From CAWBVG01 sp963792175 (GTDB lineage Bacteria; Acidobacteriota; Vicinamibacteria; Vicinamibacterales; CAVVIG01), in assembly GCA_963792175.1 (NCBI GenBank), contig CAWBVG010000002.1, forward strand, positions 1-64,000: a DNA stretch of 64,000 nucleotides, given 5' to 3'. Each line of letters opens with the position of its first letter. The stretch's first letter is position 1. The notes under the pieces are model-generated. The model searched no databases, was not told the DNA's origin, and saw only the letters and a list, made by a program, of their open reading frames with translations. The position numbers and the translations under genes are program-made. This document shows positions 1-10,005 of this stretch, one piece after another.

Positions 1-613
1 AGGAGCGCGGTCTCGATTTCGGACCCAGGCCGGCGGTTTACGTCCCTTATGCGCAGACGACCATCGCGTTCTTCCAGCCGTCGGAGATCGCGATACGTAC
101 CTCTGGACAACCCCAGAATTCGCAGGCGCGCTCCAGCGCGCGGTGTGGTCCATCGACTCCGAGCAACCGGTCTCCGCGATACAGACCATGGAGGAGATTG
201 TCGACACGGAGTTGGCGGACCGGAGCCAGATGCTGGCGCTGCTCGGCATCTTCGCCGCGCTCGCCCTGCTGCTCGCCGCGCTCGGCATCTACAGCGTGCT
301 CTCGTATCTCGTCGTGCAGAACCGGCGCGAGATCGGATTGCGGATTGCCATCGGCGCCGGCCCCCGCGTTGTCGTCCGCGAGATTCTCGCGCGGTCCGCG
401 GGCCTGACGGCGGTGGGGATCGCGGCCGGACTGGCGGCGGCGTTTGCCACGACTCGGTGGCTGGGATCGCTGCTGTTCGACGTCTCGCCGCTCGACCCAT
501 TGATTCTCACGAGCGTCTCCGCGTTGATTGCCGGCGTGTCGTTCCTGGCGTCGTTCCTGCCGGCCCGCCGGGCGGCGGCGATGGACCCGATGCAGGTTCT
601 GCGCAGCGAATAG
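1..613 (+). CDS. FtsX-like (ADOP-type) ABC permease, C-terminal part, frameshifted
   Basis: Inner-membrane permease of the MacB/FtsX type, a family greatly expanded in Acidobacteriota and usually annotated as ADOP permease; its substrate is unknown. The 5' part lies before the window. Bases 3 to about 115 read RPAVYVPYAQ, the usual periplasmic-domain end, in frame 3. From about 122 to the stop at 611-613 the homology continues in frame 2, so there is one indel between them. The C-terminal piece holds three hydrophobic helices, the NRREIGLRIAIGA loop after the first, and the typical end DPMQVLRSE. No ATPase gene is adjacent, which is usual for these orphan permeases. Confidence 0.85.
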   Translation, partial: GARSRFRTQAGGLRPLCADDHRVLPAVGDRDTYLWTTPEFAGALQRAVWSIDSEQPVSAIQTMEEIVDTELADRSQMLALLGIFAALALLLAALGIYSVLSYLVVQNRREIGLRIAIGAGPRVVVREILARSAGLTAVGIAAGLAAAFATTRWLGSLLFDVSPLDPLILTSVSALIAGVSFLASFLPARRAAAMDPMQVLRSE

Positions 614-787
614 CCGGCACTTACGATCCTGGCTCCCCACCGGCCCTTCCTGTCGGAAGCGCGGTCGCGTCACGTTCGTCGCCTTCCTCAAGTCGTTGTG
701 TACAGCATCGGTTGCGTTCCGCGAGTGGCAGGCTCTTTGCGCCTCCTCGATCCGTCCCGACATGCGGAACCGGGAGGAGGAAGGCAG

Positions 788-1840
788 ATGATTCGTCTTG
801 CTGCGGCCGTCGGCGTCGCCCTTTGCGTGAGCCAGGCCACACTGCACGCGCAGGCTCCCGTGTTCACCGTGCAGGCAGTGTCGGCTGACGTCTACAAAGC
901 ACCGAGCACCGGCAGCGCTGTCATCGGCCATGCGCCACGCGGCACCGCGCTCCCTGTGACACGCGAGCTCGGAAGCTGGGTCAAGGTCTCGTGGCCTCGC
1001 GCAGAGGATGGCGTCGGGTTACGTCCACGTGAGCATGGGGTCGCTCGGCCAATCAGAAACGAGTCGCGCAGCCGCTGCGGGCGTACGCCGCAGCCGATGT
1101 CCGAAGCAGCGTTGCCCAGTTCCGCTGCGGTCCGGGGCCAGGCCGCCACGCCGCAGGGTGCGCCGGCGCGCGTGGTTTACCTGCAGGCGCCTGGACACCT
1201 CGTCGGATTTGGAGGCCGCGTCGGTGGCTCGAACGTCGGCTTCGGAGCGAGTGCGCGCGCGTGGAGCCGCGATCGATTCGGCGTTCAATTCGACCTGTCG
1301 CGCGTTGCCATGCCCGGCCTGGCGCCGACCGAACGCGTGACGTCGATGCAGTTCGAGCCAGGCGTGTTGTACACGCTGGCGGATCACGTGGCGGACTACA
1401 TCTGGGTGCGGCCCTATGCCGGATCCGGAATGACGATCAGTCGCCGGTCGCTGAGCAGCACGACTCCCGGCGCGGTCCCGGTTGCATCCCAGAGCAATGT
1501 TGGCGTTCAGGCCTTCGGAGGCACGGAGCTGACGTTTGCCAGCGTGCCGCGATTCGCCCTGAGCGTGGACGTCGCGTACCGCTGGGGCACGACGGAATTC
1601 GCCGGCATCGACCTCGGAGAGAGTCGGCCTGTCGGTCGCGGGACGCTGGTAAGTGAAGTAAGGGCAGTGTTCCGGGTGCCGGGATCGGTGCCGGGATCGG
1701 GGCCGCGGGTGTCGTCCTTTAGGTTCTCGACGCGAGTTTCGCGACGATGGTCACGAGCGCGCTGCGGATCGATCGGCTTGACGGCGATTTGCTGGAACCG
1801 TTCGGGCCTCACCGCGTCGGAGCCCGCCGTCTGCTCATAG
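788..1840 (+). CDS. Secreted SH3-like / outer-membrane beta-barrel protein
   Basis: The start is an ATG behind the strong ribosome-binding site GGGAGGAGGAA at 771-781. A signal peptide (MIRLAAAVGVALCVS, cut after LHAQA) leads into an SH3-like domain of about residues 25-80, with VYKAPSTGSAVIG and GSWVKVSWP. A short frame excursion near 1005-1050 restores GYVHVSMGSLG. The rest (about 1170-1680) is alternating beta-strand sequence with aromatic residues, such as GVLYTLADH and YIWVRPYAGSGM, as in small outer-membrane barrels. The last recognisable strand ends near 1684. The frame stays open to 1840 over the 3' end of the opposing histidine kinase, so the true stop is uncertain. Function unknown. 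Confidence 0.6.
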   Translation: MIRLAAAVGVALCVSQATLHAQAPVFTVQAVSADVYKAPSTGSAVIGHAPRGTALPVTRELGSWVKVSWPRAEDGVGLRPREHGVARPIRNESRSRCGRTPQPMSEAALPSSAAVRGQAATPQGAPARVVYLQAPGHLVGFGGRVGGSNVGFGASARAWSRDRFGVQFDLSRVAMPGLAPTERVTSMQFEPGVLYTLADHVADYIWVRPYAGSGMTISRRSLSSTTPGAVPVASQSNVGVQAFGGTELTFASVPRFALSVDVAYRWGTTEFAGIDLGESRPVGRGTLVSEVRAVFRVPGSVPGSGPRVSSFRFSTRVSRRWSRARCGSIGLTAICWNRSGLTASEPAVCS

Positions 1841-3515
1841 CCGGTGAGCGCGAGGGCCGGGATCTTCGCGATCGCTCCGTCGAGGTTCCTGATCTTGCGA
1901 ATCAGCGCGAACCCGTCTTCGCCGGGCATCCCGATATCGCTCACGAGAACATCAGGCTCGCATGTCGTCACCGTGTCCATCGCGTCGCGAACCGACGATG
2001 CCGAGGTGACCCGCGCGCCCGCGTTTTCCAGAATCACCTGCAGCAGCTCGCGGCACTCGCGATCGTCTTCGACGACCAGATACGCGCACGCCGTCCAGAC
2101 GCACGCCACCGACGTCCTGCGCTCGTTCCGGCTTGTCTTTCACCTCCGCAGGTTCACCCGCCGCGGCCGGCAGCTGGACGATGAAGGTCGCGCCCAGGCC
2201 CAGGCCCGGGCTTTCCGCGCGAACGGTTCCGCCATGCAGGTGCACGAGGTGGCGGACGATGGCGAGTCCCAGGCCGAGTCCGGCGTCAGTGCGCGTCGTG
2301 CCGGCGCTGGCCTGGCGGAATGGTTCGAACACGTAGGGCAGAAAACCCGGGGCAATGCCCTGGCCGGTGTCGCTGACCCGAATCTCGAGCTCGCCGTCGG
2401 TGCGTGTGGTCCGCAACGACACGGTGCCGCCTGGCCCCGTGTACTTCACGGCGTTGGACAAGCAGGTTCCAGACGACCTGCTGCAGTCGCGTCGCGTCCC
2501 CGTGCACAGAGCCGGTATCCGACGCGAACCGGCTTTCAATCACCACGCCCTTCGCCTCTGCACTCGGACGCAGACTTTCGACCGAGCTCTAGAGCACGTC
2601 GACGACTGGGACCGTGGCGAGGTCGAGCGCGTAACGACCCGAGCTCAGGCGCGAAATGTCGAGGAGATCGTTGACGAGCCGCGCCAGCGTTTCGGCGTTT
2701 CGCCCGATGCGCTCGATCAGCTCGGCCTGACGGTCCGCCGACACCTGCCCTGCCTCCGCGAGTCGCACCCAGCCGAGAATCACGGTCAGCGGCGTCCTGA
2801 GCTCGTGCGAGACGGCGGCCAGGAATTCGTCCTTCAGTCGGTTCGCCGTCTCCGCATCCTCGCGCGCCTGGCGCTCGCGGTGCAGCAGCTCCACTCGATC
2901 CCGCTCAGCCTGCTGGCGGCTCGTCGCTTCCGCGCGCAGGCGATCGTTGGCGTCGCGCAACTGCGCCGTGCGTTCCTGAACGCGCCGTTCGAGGTCGTCG
3001 TGCGCCCGCTTGAGATTCTGTTCGCTCGTCCGGAGCGCCTCCTCGGCCCTGATGCGATCCGTGATGTCGAGGGCGTGCCCCACCACGTGCGGCGCTGCGT
3101 TGGCATCCGTGATGCGCACGTTGCGATACATCCAGATCCGCTCGGCGCCGTCCTTCGTCACGACGCGCATCAATCCCGTGTCGATCGTGTTCTGGCGGAT
3201 GCGCTGCAGGTACTTGTCGAAGAGGTGCTGCGTGCTCGGCGACAGGAACTCGCGAAGGTTCACGCCGATCCCCTCGTCCGGGCGGTAGCCGAGGGCATGC
3301 GCCGCCGCCGGGTTGATCGACAGGAGCACTCCGTCCAGGTCGTGCGTGCAGATCAGGCCCAGGCTCTGTTCTACCAGATCGCGGAATCGGACCTCGATTC
3401 GATGGAGCGCATCTTCGGCGCGGCGACGGGCGTCTTCCGAGTCGCGCTGCTGTTCGAGCTGTTCGCGCATCGCGCGCAGCTCGTCGAGCAGCTCGACAAC
3501 GGTCTTCTCGGCCAT
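1719..3515 (-). CDS. Hybrid sensor histidine kinase (PAS-HisKA-HATPase-REC), frameshifted
   Basis: Signal-transducing histidine kinase ending in a receiver domain. From ATG 3515 the order is an N-terminal coiled coil, a PAS domain (about residues 40-165, with GLICTHDLDGVLLSIN), a second coiled coil, and the HisKA box SHELRTPLTVILGW with the phosphoacceptor His near residue 237. The ATPase domain follows with N-box NLLSNAVKYTGP and G-boxes DTGQGIAPGF and GLGLGLAIV. The receiver has acidic pocket VVEDDREC and acceptor Asp in DVLVSDIGMP. The frame changes near 2589, 2460, 2110 and 1762; after the last, LVTIVAKLASRT ends at a stop at 1719-1721. There are no membrane helices, so it is probably a soluble sensor. 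It is divergent from the ADOP permease at 3707. Confidence 0.85.
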
Positions 3516-3706
3516 CGTTGGACAGCCTATCGCGGGGCGCGCGGCTTTTTTGCGGGGGGTTCACAGATTGTCGCACCGCCGGTCAGCGCAAAAACCGGAC
3601 GATGGGACGGCGAAGTATGCGGGTATCGTCCGGTTTCGCACAGCCCCGTCCCCGGTCCGGACAGCCTTTCTCGACTTCGTTAGGATACGTCCACGCCATC
3701 CGTGGC

Positions 3707-6425
3707 ATGGTCCTGGCACCGCGCGACCGCTTGCTGTTCCTGAAAGATCTCCAGTATTCGGCGAGGACTCTCGCCCGGTCGCCGGGCGTGGCGCTCGCGC
3801 TGGTGCTCACGATTGCCCTGGGCATCGGCAGCAACGCCGCGGTGCACGGCTTTGTCCGCGGGCTGATGAGTCGTGATCTGCCGCTTCCGGCCGCCGACAC
3901 CGCCGTGTCGGTGTTCGCGTGGGACGGCACCCGTCAGCCAGGGCCGGTCTCGCACGAAGAATTCCTGTCGCTTCGAACCCGCCGCGACATTTTCGAGCAG
4001 CTCGGCGCGGCCCGCGAGTCGGAGGCCCAGGTCGTGGTCGCGGACATCTGGTCGGTGATGTCCGTCGCCGCCATCTCGCCCGAGCTTGCCGATATCCTCC
4101 AACTCCCGGCGGGTCGCGGCGTCGTCGTGAGCCATCGCCTGTGGCAGACGCGGCTCGGCGCCGCGACCGACGTTCGCAGCCACTCGATTCGGCTCGACGA
4201 TGTGGAGACTCCAGTGACGGGCGTCGCGCCGGAGTGGCTCGAAGGCTCTGTACCTCGGACGGCCGATCGATATCTGGATGCCGCTGCCGGAAGAGGAACC
4301 CGCGTCCGCGATCGATCGCAACGGGCGTTACCTCTGGATCCTCGGCCGGCTGCGTGCTGATGTGTCTGTCGATCGGGCGCAGGCAGGAGTCAGCGCGGGA
4401 CGGCCACGGGACCACGCGATGATCGTGCTGCGCTATTCGGGCATGACGCCCGAACTGGACGCCGGCCTGTCGCGCATCAGCGGCCTGCTGCGTGTCGCGG
4501 CGGCCGCCTGTACACCTGATCGCCTGCGCCAACGTGGCGTCGTTTCTGATGGCGCGCGCCACCGCCCGGTCGCACGAGACGTCCATCCGTCTCGCGCTGG
4601 GCGCCGGGCGCGGACACCTCGTCAGACACGTGCTGTCGGAGAGCGTGCTCGTCTCCCTGGTTGGGGGCGCGGCCGGTCTGCTGCTGTCGGTCTGGACCGT
4701 CCAGATCGTGCCGGCGCTCTTTTTCGAGCAGGATGCCGAGCACCTGGTGTTTTCGCCCGATCGGCGGGGCATCGCCATCGTATCGGCGGCGTGCGTCGGA
4801 CTCACGATCGTGTGCGGCCTGTTGCCGCTGGTTCAGATTCGCCACGACCACCCCGCGGCCGTCCTTCAGCGCGAGAGCGCCGGCCCGTCGAGGGCGCTGA
4901 GCCGCGTGCGGGCTGCTCTCGTCGCGTCACAGATGACGTGGTGCTGCGTGCTCGTGATCTTCACCGGTCTTCTTCTCCAGGGCTTCAGGACGGCGCTGCG
5001 CACCAGCGTGGCCGATCGACTCGGAAAGACGTTGCTCGTCACCGTGGAGGCACGCACCAACTCCAGTTCAGTGCACGAACGGTCCGCGCTCGGGTTGCAG
5101 GTACCTGCAGGACGTGGAGTCTGCCGCGCGCTCGGTGTCCGACGCATCCGCATCGTTGTGGACCGCCACGCCACCGGCCAGCCTGCCGTCGTGGCAGTTC
5201 GTTCGTATCGAAGCACCGCAGAGTGACGCGCGCGACGTCGGCATCGACGTCGCCGTGTTCACGTCGCAATCATGGCGCACATCACGCTGCCGCCGGTGGC
5301 CGGACGAATGTTCAGCGGTGAAGACACCACGAACGCGTGCACAGTGGTGGTGGTCAACGAGCAAGCGGCCGACGAGCTGTTCGGAGCGGAGAGCGTCGGC
5401 CGATTGATCGAGGCCCCGACGGGCGATCGCCTCCAAATCGTCGGCGTGGTCGCCACACGCGAGCCGGAACACGGCCACGCGCCGCCGCGACCGACGATGT
5501 ACTGCTACGGCGACCAGACCGGTCCGCTGAAGGATCGGCTCGGTCCGGCGCGCTTCCACATTCCGGCGCGGACGAAACTCCCGATTGTCGGGCTGGATGC
5601 CAACGTCGTGTCGCCGGGATATTTCGCAACGATGGGCCTCGTTCCGATCGCGGGGACGGTCTTTGGGGACGGGCCTCCTCGCGCGGCTGCCGCGCCGGCG
5701 TGATCAATCAGGAAGCGGCGGGAGCGGTACTTCGGCGGCAATGCCGTCGGGGCTGCCGGTGATCGACGCCACGGGGCGTCGTACCGAAATCATCGGTGTC
5801 GTTCGGCTCGGCGCCGCTCAAAAGCGCGCAACGCCGTGTGGAGCCCGCCATCTATTTTCCGATCGCGCAGGATCTGTCCGGCCGCGCATGACGCTGGTGC
5901 TCAGCGTGCCCGATACGAGCCGAGAGGCGATCGCGGCGCTGCGCCGGCGCGTTGCCGCCGTGCCGGGCGGCGCGGATTCGATCGTCGTGACCACGCTGGA
6001 CGCGCAACTTGCCCGCACCGCTCTGGTGACGGAGCGTATCGTCCATGGTGCTGGTCGGCGTCTTTACGGCGACGGCGCTCGTGCTCGGCGTTCTAGGGTT
6101 GTATGGCGCGATGACCGATGCCGCGCGCCGGCGGCGTCGCGACATGGCGCTGTGCCTGGCGCTCGGCGCACAGGGATGGAGGTTGACTCGTCAGCTCGTG
6201 GCCGAAGGGCTGCGGCTGGCGGCTGCCGGGGCGGCGTTCGGAATGCTCGCCTCGGTCCTCCTGTCGCGATGGCTGGCGCGCCTCGCGCCAACCGACGGCG
6301 GGCTGACACCGTGGGTGTGGATCGCCGCGCCGCTGGTGTTGATGGCGTCCGTGGCGATTGCGAGCGTGCTTCCGGTGCGCCGGGCGTTGAAGGTCGATCC
6401 TTTAACGATCATGCGCGACAGGTGA
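3707..6425 (+). pseudogene. FtsX-like (ADOP-type) ABC permease, full length with many frameshifts
   Basis: The total length of about 900 codons matches a complete ADOP permease. It starts MVLAPRDRLLFLKDL with the family N-terminus LARSPGVALALVLTIALGIG (first membrane helix). The MacB-like periplasmic domain and second FtsX block follow, with LIACANVASFLMARATA and RLALGAGRGHLVR. A second periplasmic domain holds VVVVNEQAADELFG and VSPGYFATMGL. The final block (MVLVGVFTATALVLGVLGLYG, from 6045) ends DPLTIMRDR before the TGA at 6423-6425. The frame changes at least six times (near 4265, 4490, 5100, 5265, 5700 and 6040). Either the gene is dead or this stretch of sequence is poor. The duplicated FtsX blocks are typical of the family. 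Confidence 0.85.
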
Positions 6426-6474
6426 TGCCCGAGCTGGAGTCGGTTCGCCGCTGGACGAACAACCCGACAGGCCG

Positions 6475-6821
6475 CTAGCGTCCGGACCGAGAGGCGAGAC
6501 GTGGCGCCTCCGGGGACAGCGCGGCAACGACGCGCGCTGATTGGCCCGGTACGATTCTGAATTCCTTCTCCAGCGTGATGAATGCGTCGCGCTTCACGCG
6601 CACCAGGTACTCCGGCCTCCAGCTCGATTGAAGGTGACGCATCCGGCGGCGTTGGTTTCGCCTTCGCGTTCGACACCGTGAACCTTGACGTGTGCGAAGC
6701 CAAGTGGCTTACCGGCCCGATCGGTGACGCGAATCTGGAGGTTCCCGGGTTGACATGTCGAGGACACGCCACGGCTATGTGGAGCCGCCGTGAAAAGGAG
6801 AAGCAACAGCGTTGCGACCAT
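6475..6821 (-). CDS. Small secreted carboxypeptidase-regulatory-like (beta-sandwich) protein
   Basis: The ATG at 6821 has GGGAGGT about ten bases upstream and opens a signal peptide (MVATLLLLLFTAAPHS). The next about 45 residues (NLQIRVTDRAGKPLGFAHV, ETNAAGCVTF) have the pattern of the carboxypeptidase regulatory-like fold, a seven-strand sandwich often found as an accessory domain in secreted proteins. One frameshift near 6615 leads to EYLVRVKRDAFITLEKEF and a stop at 6475-6477. The total is about 115 residues, so the domain stands alone. The gene is convergent with the ADOP permease, 50 bp from its stop. The role is unknown and the catalytic partner, if any, is not adjacent. Confidence 0.6.
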
Positions 6822-7050
6822 TGTGCTCTGGACCTCCCGGGGGACTGTGCGAGCCGCGTGCCAGACGCGCGCGCTCGAGCAGGTTCGTGACAACCTGCGC
6901 ACTTATCGATGGTTCGAGTGGCATATGGACCGGCGGCGGGATCGGTCGGCGCCCGTCGGGGGTGCCGCGAATGTCCGAGATGCTCGACGGATCACAGATC
7001 CGTTCGGGTCCCGACCGTCGTCATGTGTAGAATCTCGCGGGCAGTGCGCA

Positions 7051-8324
7051 CATGCGAACCGACCGACGAAGATTCCTGAAGGACGTCGCGGGCGCGGCCG
7101 GCCTCGTGATCGTCGAATGCGGCGTCGCGGGCGTGGGCGCGCAGTCCCACAGCGCGCCGGCGTGACGCGGCGGCCGGTGGTCGTCAAGGGCCGGCGGATC
7201 ACCACTGTCGACATCCATGCGCACTGCGCGGGGCCGTCACGCCAACGACCTGCTGCCGCGATCGGCGCCCGCACCGACGGCGGCGCATAGAATTGCTTCC
7301 TCGCGCTCGACGACCAATCGCTGACCGACCGCCTCGCGGCGATGGACGCGCACGACATCGACATCGGGCTCCTCGGCATCAGTCCCAACTCGTACGATGT
7401 CGACGGCGATCTCGCGTCGAAGGTGATCTCGGTCCAGAACGAGAGCCTGGCGGCCGTTCTGCGCGGCGCACACCGATCGCTTCGGGGCGTTCACGTCGGT
7501 CGCGCTCCAGCTCCCCGATCTCGCGGCGCACCAGCTCGAAGAGGGCATGAGGAAGCTGGGACTGCGCGGAGCCGCAATCGGCTGCAGCGTCGACGGGCGC
7601 CGAGCTCCCCGATGCGAAGTTCCAGCCGTTCTGGGCAAAGGCCGAGGAGCTTGGGGCGGTGGTCTTCATCCATCCGCAGGCGACCGGCACCGGCGGCGCT
7701 GAACGAATCGACTCAAGGGCAACGGCCTGCTGGGCAATGTGATCGGAACCCGCTCGAGACGACGATCGCGCTCTCGCATCTGATCTTCGAAGGCACGCTC
7801 GATCGATTTCCCGGCCTGAAGATTTGCGCCGCGCACGGCGGCGGCTATCTGCCGTCGTACATGAGCCGATCCGATCACGGCTGCCATGACGTTCCCGGCG
7901 CAGTGCACGCCGGGCGTGCCGAAGCTGCACCCGACGGAGTACGTGAAGCGGATGTACTACGATTCGCTCGTGTTCACGCCGGAAGCGCTGCGGCACCTGG
8001 TCGCCGAAGTCGGCGTCGAGCCACATCATGATGGGCACCGATTATCCCTACCCGTGGGTCGACGCGCCGGTCGACCATGTCCTCGCCACGCCGTTCCTGA
8101 GCGACGCCGATCGCGAGCCCATTCTCGACGGAACGGCGCGCACGCTCCTCGGGTTGAGTGCCACGGCCTCAGGCTTGGTGTACCTCAGACTCGACAGAGT
8201 TTTGTACGAGACCGAGGCGCGTGATTTATTGGATCGCGCTGCTCGAGCAGTGGCCTTTAGAACAAGGCCGACTGGCAAGGCGATCGGCGTCGGCGTCGGA
8301 CAGCACGATCGACGGTGCCGGTAA
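7051..8324 (+). pseudogene. Tat-exported amidohydrolase (amidohydrolase_2 family), frameshifted
   Basis: A metal-dependent TIM-barrel hydrolase or decarboxylase of the aminocarboxymuconate-semialdehyde-decarboxylase-like group. It starts MRTDRRRFLKDVAGAAG, a classic twin-arginine leader. The metal motif VDIHAHC comes first, then VVFIHPQATG, ALSHLIFEGTLDRFPGLKIC and AAHGGGYLPSYM, and finally MMGTDYPYPW with the conserved Asp. These cover the five metal or catalytic positions expected. The frame changes at least six times between 7160 and 8030. Homology fades after TARTLLGL near 8155. The open frame runs to 8324 and overlaps the opposing aldo/keto reductase. Substrate unknown; the Tat leader implies action in the periplasm. 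Confidence 0.75.
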
Positions 8325-9236
8325 CGCGGCATCGAGGTGCGCGGGCGTCCGGGGACCGATGATGGCGGCATCGACGCGTGGATGGTGCAGCACCCAGGCG
8401 ATCGCGAGCGCCGTGATGTCGACGCCGAGCGCGCGGGCTTCGTCGCCGAACGCCGAGAGTCCCTTGAACACCTTGTCCGAAACCAGGTGCGTGTACGGCT
8501 CCGGCCTGAGCGTCATCCGCGACCCTTCAGGGTAAGCCCCGGCCGCTCGATATTTCCCGCTCAACCAGCCGCCGGCCAGCGGGCTGAACGCCGTGAATCC
8601 GACGCCGCACTCGCCGCACAGCGGAAACAGCTCGCGCTCCGGCGTTCGATCGAGCAGGCTGTATGAGTTCTGCACCCACTCGAATCGCGCCAGCTTTCGC
8701 ACCTCGCTGATCCAGAGCGCGCGCGCCAGCCGCCAGGCTTCGATGTTGCTCGCGCCGACGTACAGCACCTTGCCGGCGCGTACCAGATCGTGCAGCGCGG
8801 CGAGCGTTTCCTCGAGCGGCGTCTCGGGATCCGGCTCGTGGATCAGATAGAGATCCAGCCGGTCGGTCTGCAGCCGCGTCAGGCTCTCGTCCACCTGCCG
8901 CAGAATGTGCCGTCTGGACAGCCCGCGATCGTTCGGCCCCGGTCCGACCGGGTTGAACACCTTCGAGCTCACGAGCAGCTGCTCCCTGACGGCGGAGCCT
9001 TTCGCCCGCAGCCACTTCCCGATACACGATTCGCTGCGGCCGCCGCCGTACGCGTTGGCGGTGTCGAAGAAATTGATGCCGGCATCGACGGCGCGATCCA
9101 TGAGCGCGAACGCCTGCTGCCTCGTTCTCGCCCATTCCGAAGAATTGAGGCGCCGAGCCGATGCCGCCGAAGTTGCCGCAGCCCAGGCCGAGCCGCGACA
9201 CCTTCAGCCCTGTCGATCCCAGACGCCTGTAGTCCA
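8226..9236 (-). CDS. Aldo/keto reductase
   Basis: NADP(H)-dependent oxidoreductase with the AKR TIM barrel. The start MDYRRLGSTGLKVSRLGLG is the usual opening of the family. The catalytic Asp and Tyr are in DTANAYGGGRSE, the Lys in LLVSSKVF and the His in LYLIHEPDP. The cofactor site shows VGASNI and the C-terminal IGPRTPAHLD. One frameshift near 9115 separates GMGENEA from MDRAVDAGINFFDTAN. The C-terminus after DADADRLAS probably shifts frame again, so the end at 8226 is approximate. It is convergent with the amidohydrolase. No signal peptide, so cytoplasmic. Confidence 0.85.
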
Positions 9237-9313
9237 TCGCCGTCGGAGCGTACACGCTCGCGTCGCAGTTCACCAGTGCTGGCCAGGCCCGACGCTTGAA
9301 GCGAGATAAGCGC

Positions 9314-9360
9314 AGCGCTTGCCCAGCCGAAGCTCGAAGATGCGGAGGAGCGAAGGCTGG
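9314..9360. repeat. Palindromic element, intergenic copy
   Basis: The sequence opens GCTTGCCCAGCCGAAGCTCG and closes GAGCGAAGGCTGG. It matches the element found inside the SDR gene (18254-18299), the QueA-like gene (18833-18876) and the SelA-like gene (39653-39867). The halves AGCCGAAGCTC and GAGCGAAGGCT form an imperfect inverted repeat. This is the only copy seen between genes, 30 bp before the cupin start. Confidence 0.65.
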
Positions 9361-9390
9361 AGGTAACATGGGCGCCCCCGAGCCGATGCC

Positions 9391-10005
9391 ATGACAAACC
9401 TGATGCTGTTGATCGTCGCTGTGTGGTTCGCGGCTTCGGCCGCGACGCAGACAGGTCCACGCGCCGCCGTGGCGTTGGACAACGCACGGGTCCGCGCCTA
9501 TCGAACCACGATCGGCGCGGTCGCCGGCGTCGCTCACGGTCCGGGCGTCGTCATCTGGCTCCGCGATAGCCCGGGCGGAAAGTCGGGTCGCGCGATGTGG
9601 CTGGACGACGTGGCGGTGCCGCCCGCGACGGGACAGAGCGGCGATGACATCGTGATCGTTCAGCCGCTGGCGCAACCGGCGCCCCGCTCGAGTCCGCCGT
9701 CCGGGTCGAAGCCTGGCGACGCCCCGTTCACGGGCATGAGTTTCGTGCCGCTGTTTGAAAACACCCGCGTGTCCGTTCTTCGCGCGCGGATGGAAGTCGA
9801 TGCGCGCGAAGGCGTTCACACGCACGCCTCGGACACCATCGTCGTGCACCTGTCCGGCGGCGAGATCGAGGACACCGCGAACGGCAAGACGATCGTGAAC
9901 CGGTGGAAGCCCGGCGACGTGGAGTTCGAGTCGCGCGGATCCAGCCACTCCGCTCGTAACATCAGCCACCCGGTGGACGTCGTTCTTGTCGCCCTCAAGC
10001 CGTAG
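9391..10005 (+). CDS. Secreted cupin-domain protein
   Basis: 204 residues, intact. A signal peptide (MTNLMLLIVAVWFAAS) precedes two cupin-like halves. The second (about residues 110-200) carries the metal-binding pattern with HTHASDTIVVHLSGGEIE and WKPGDVEFESRGSSHSARN. The first half (VAGVAHGPGVVIWL, AMWLDDVAVPP) looks degenerate. Cupins of this layout bind a metal and either sense or transform small molecules; nothing here shows which. The end overlaps the start region of the downstream permease. Confidence 0.7.
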   Translation: MTNLMLLIVAVWFAASAATQTGPRAAVALDNARVRAYRTTIGAVAGVAHGPGVVIWLRDSPGGKSGRAMWLDDVAVPPATGQSGDDIVIVQPLAQPAPRSSPPSGSKPGDAPFTGMSFVPLFENTRVSVLRARMEVDAREGVHTHASDTIVVHLSGGEIEDTANGKTIVNRWKPGDVEFESRGSSHSARNISHPVDVVLVALKP

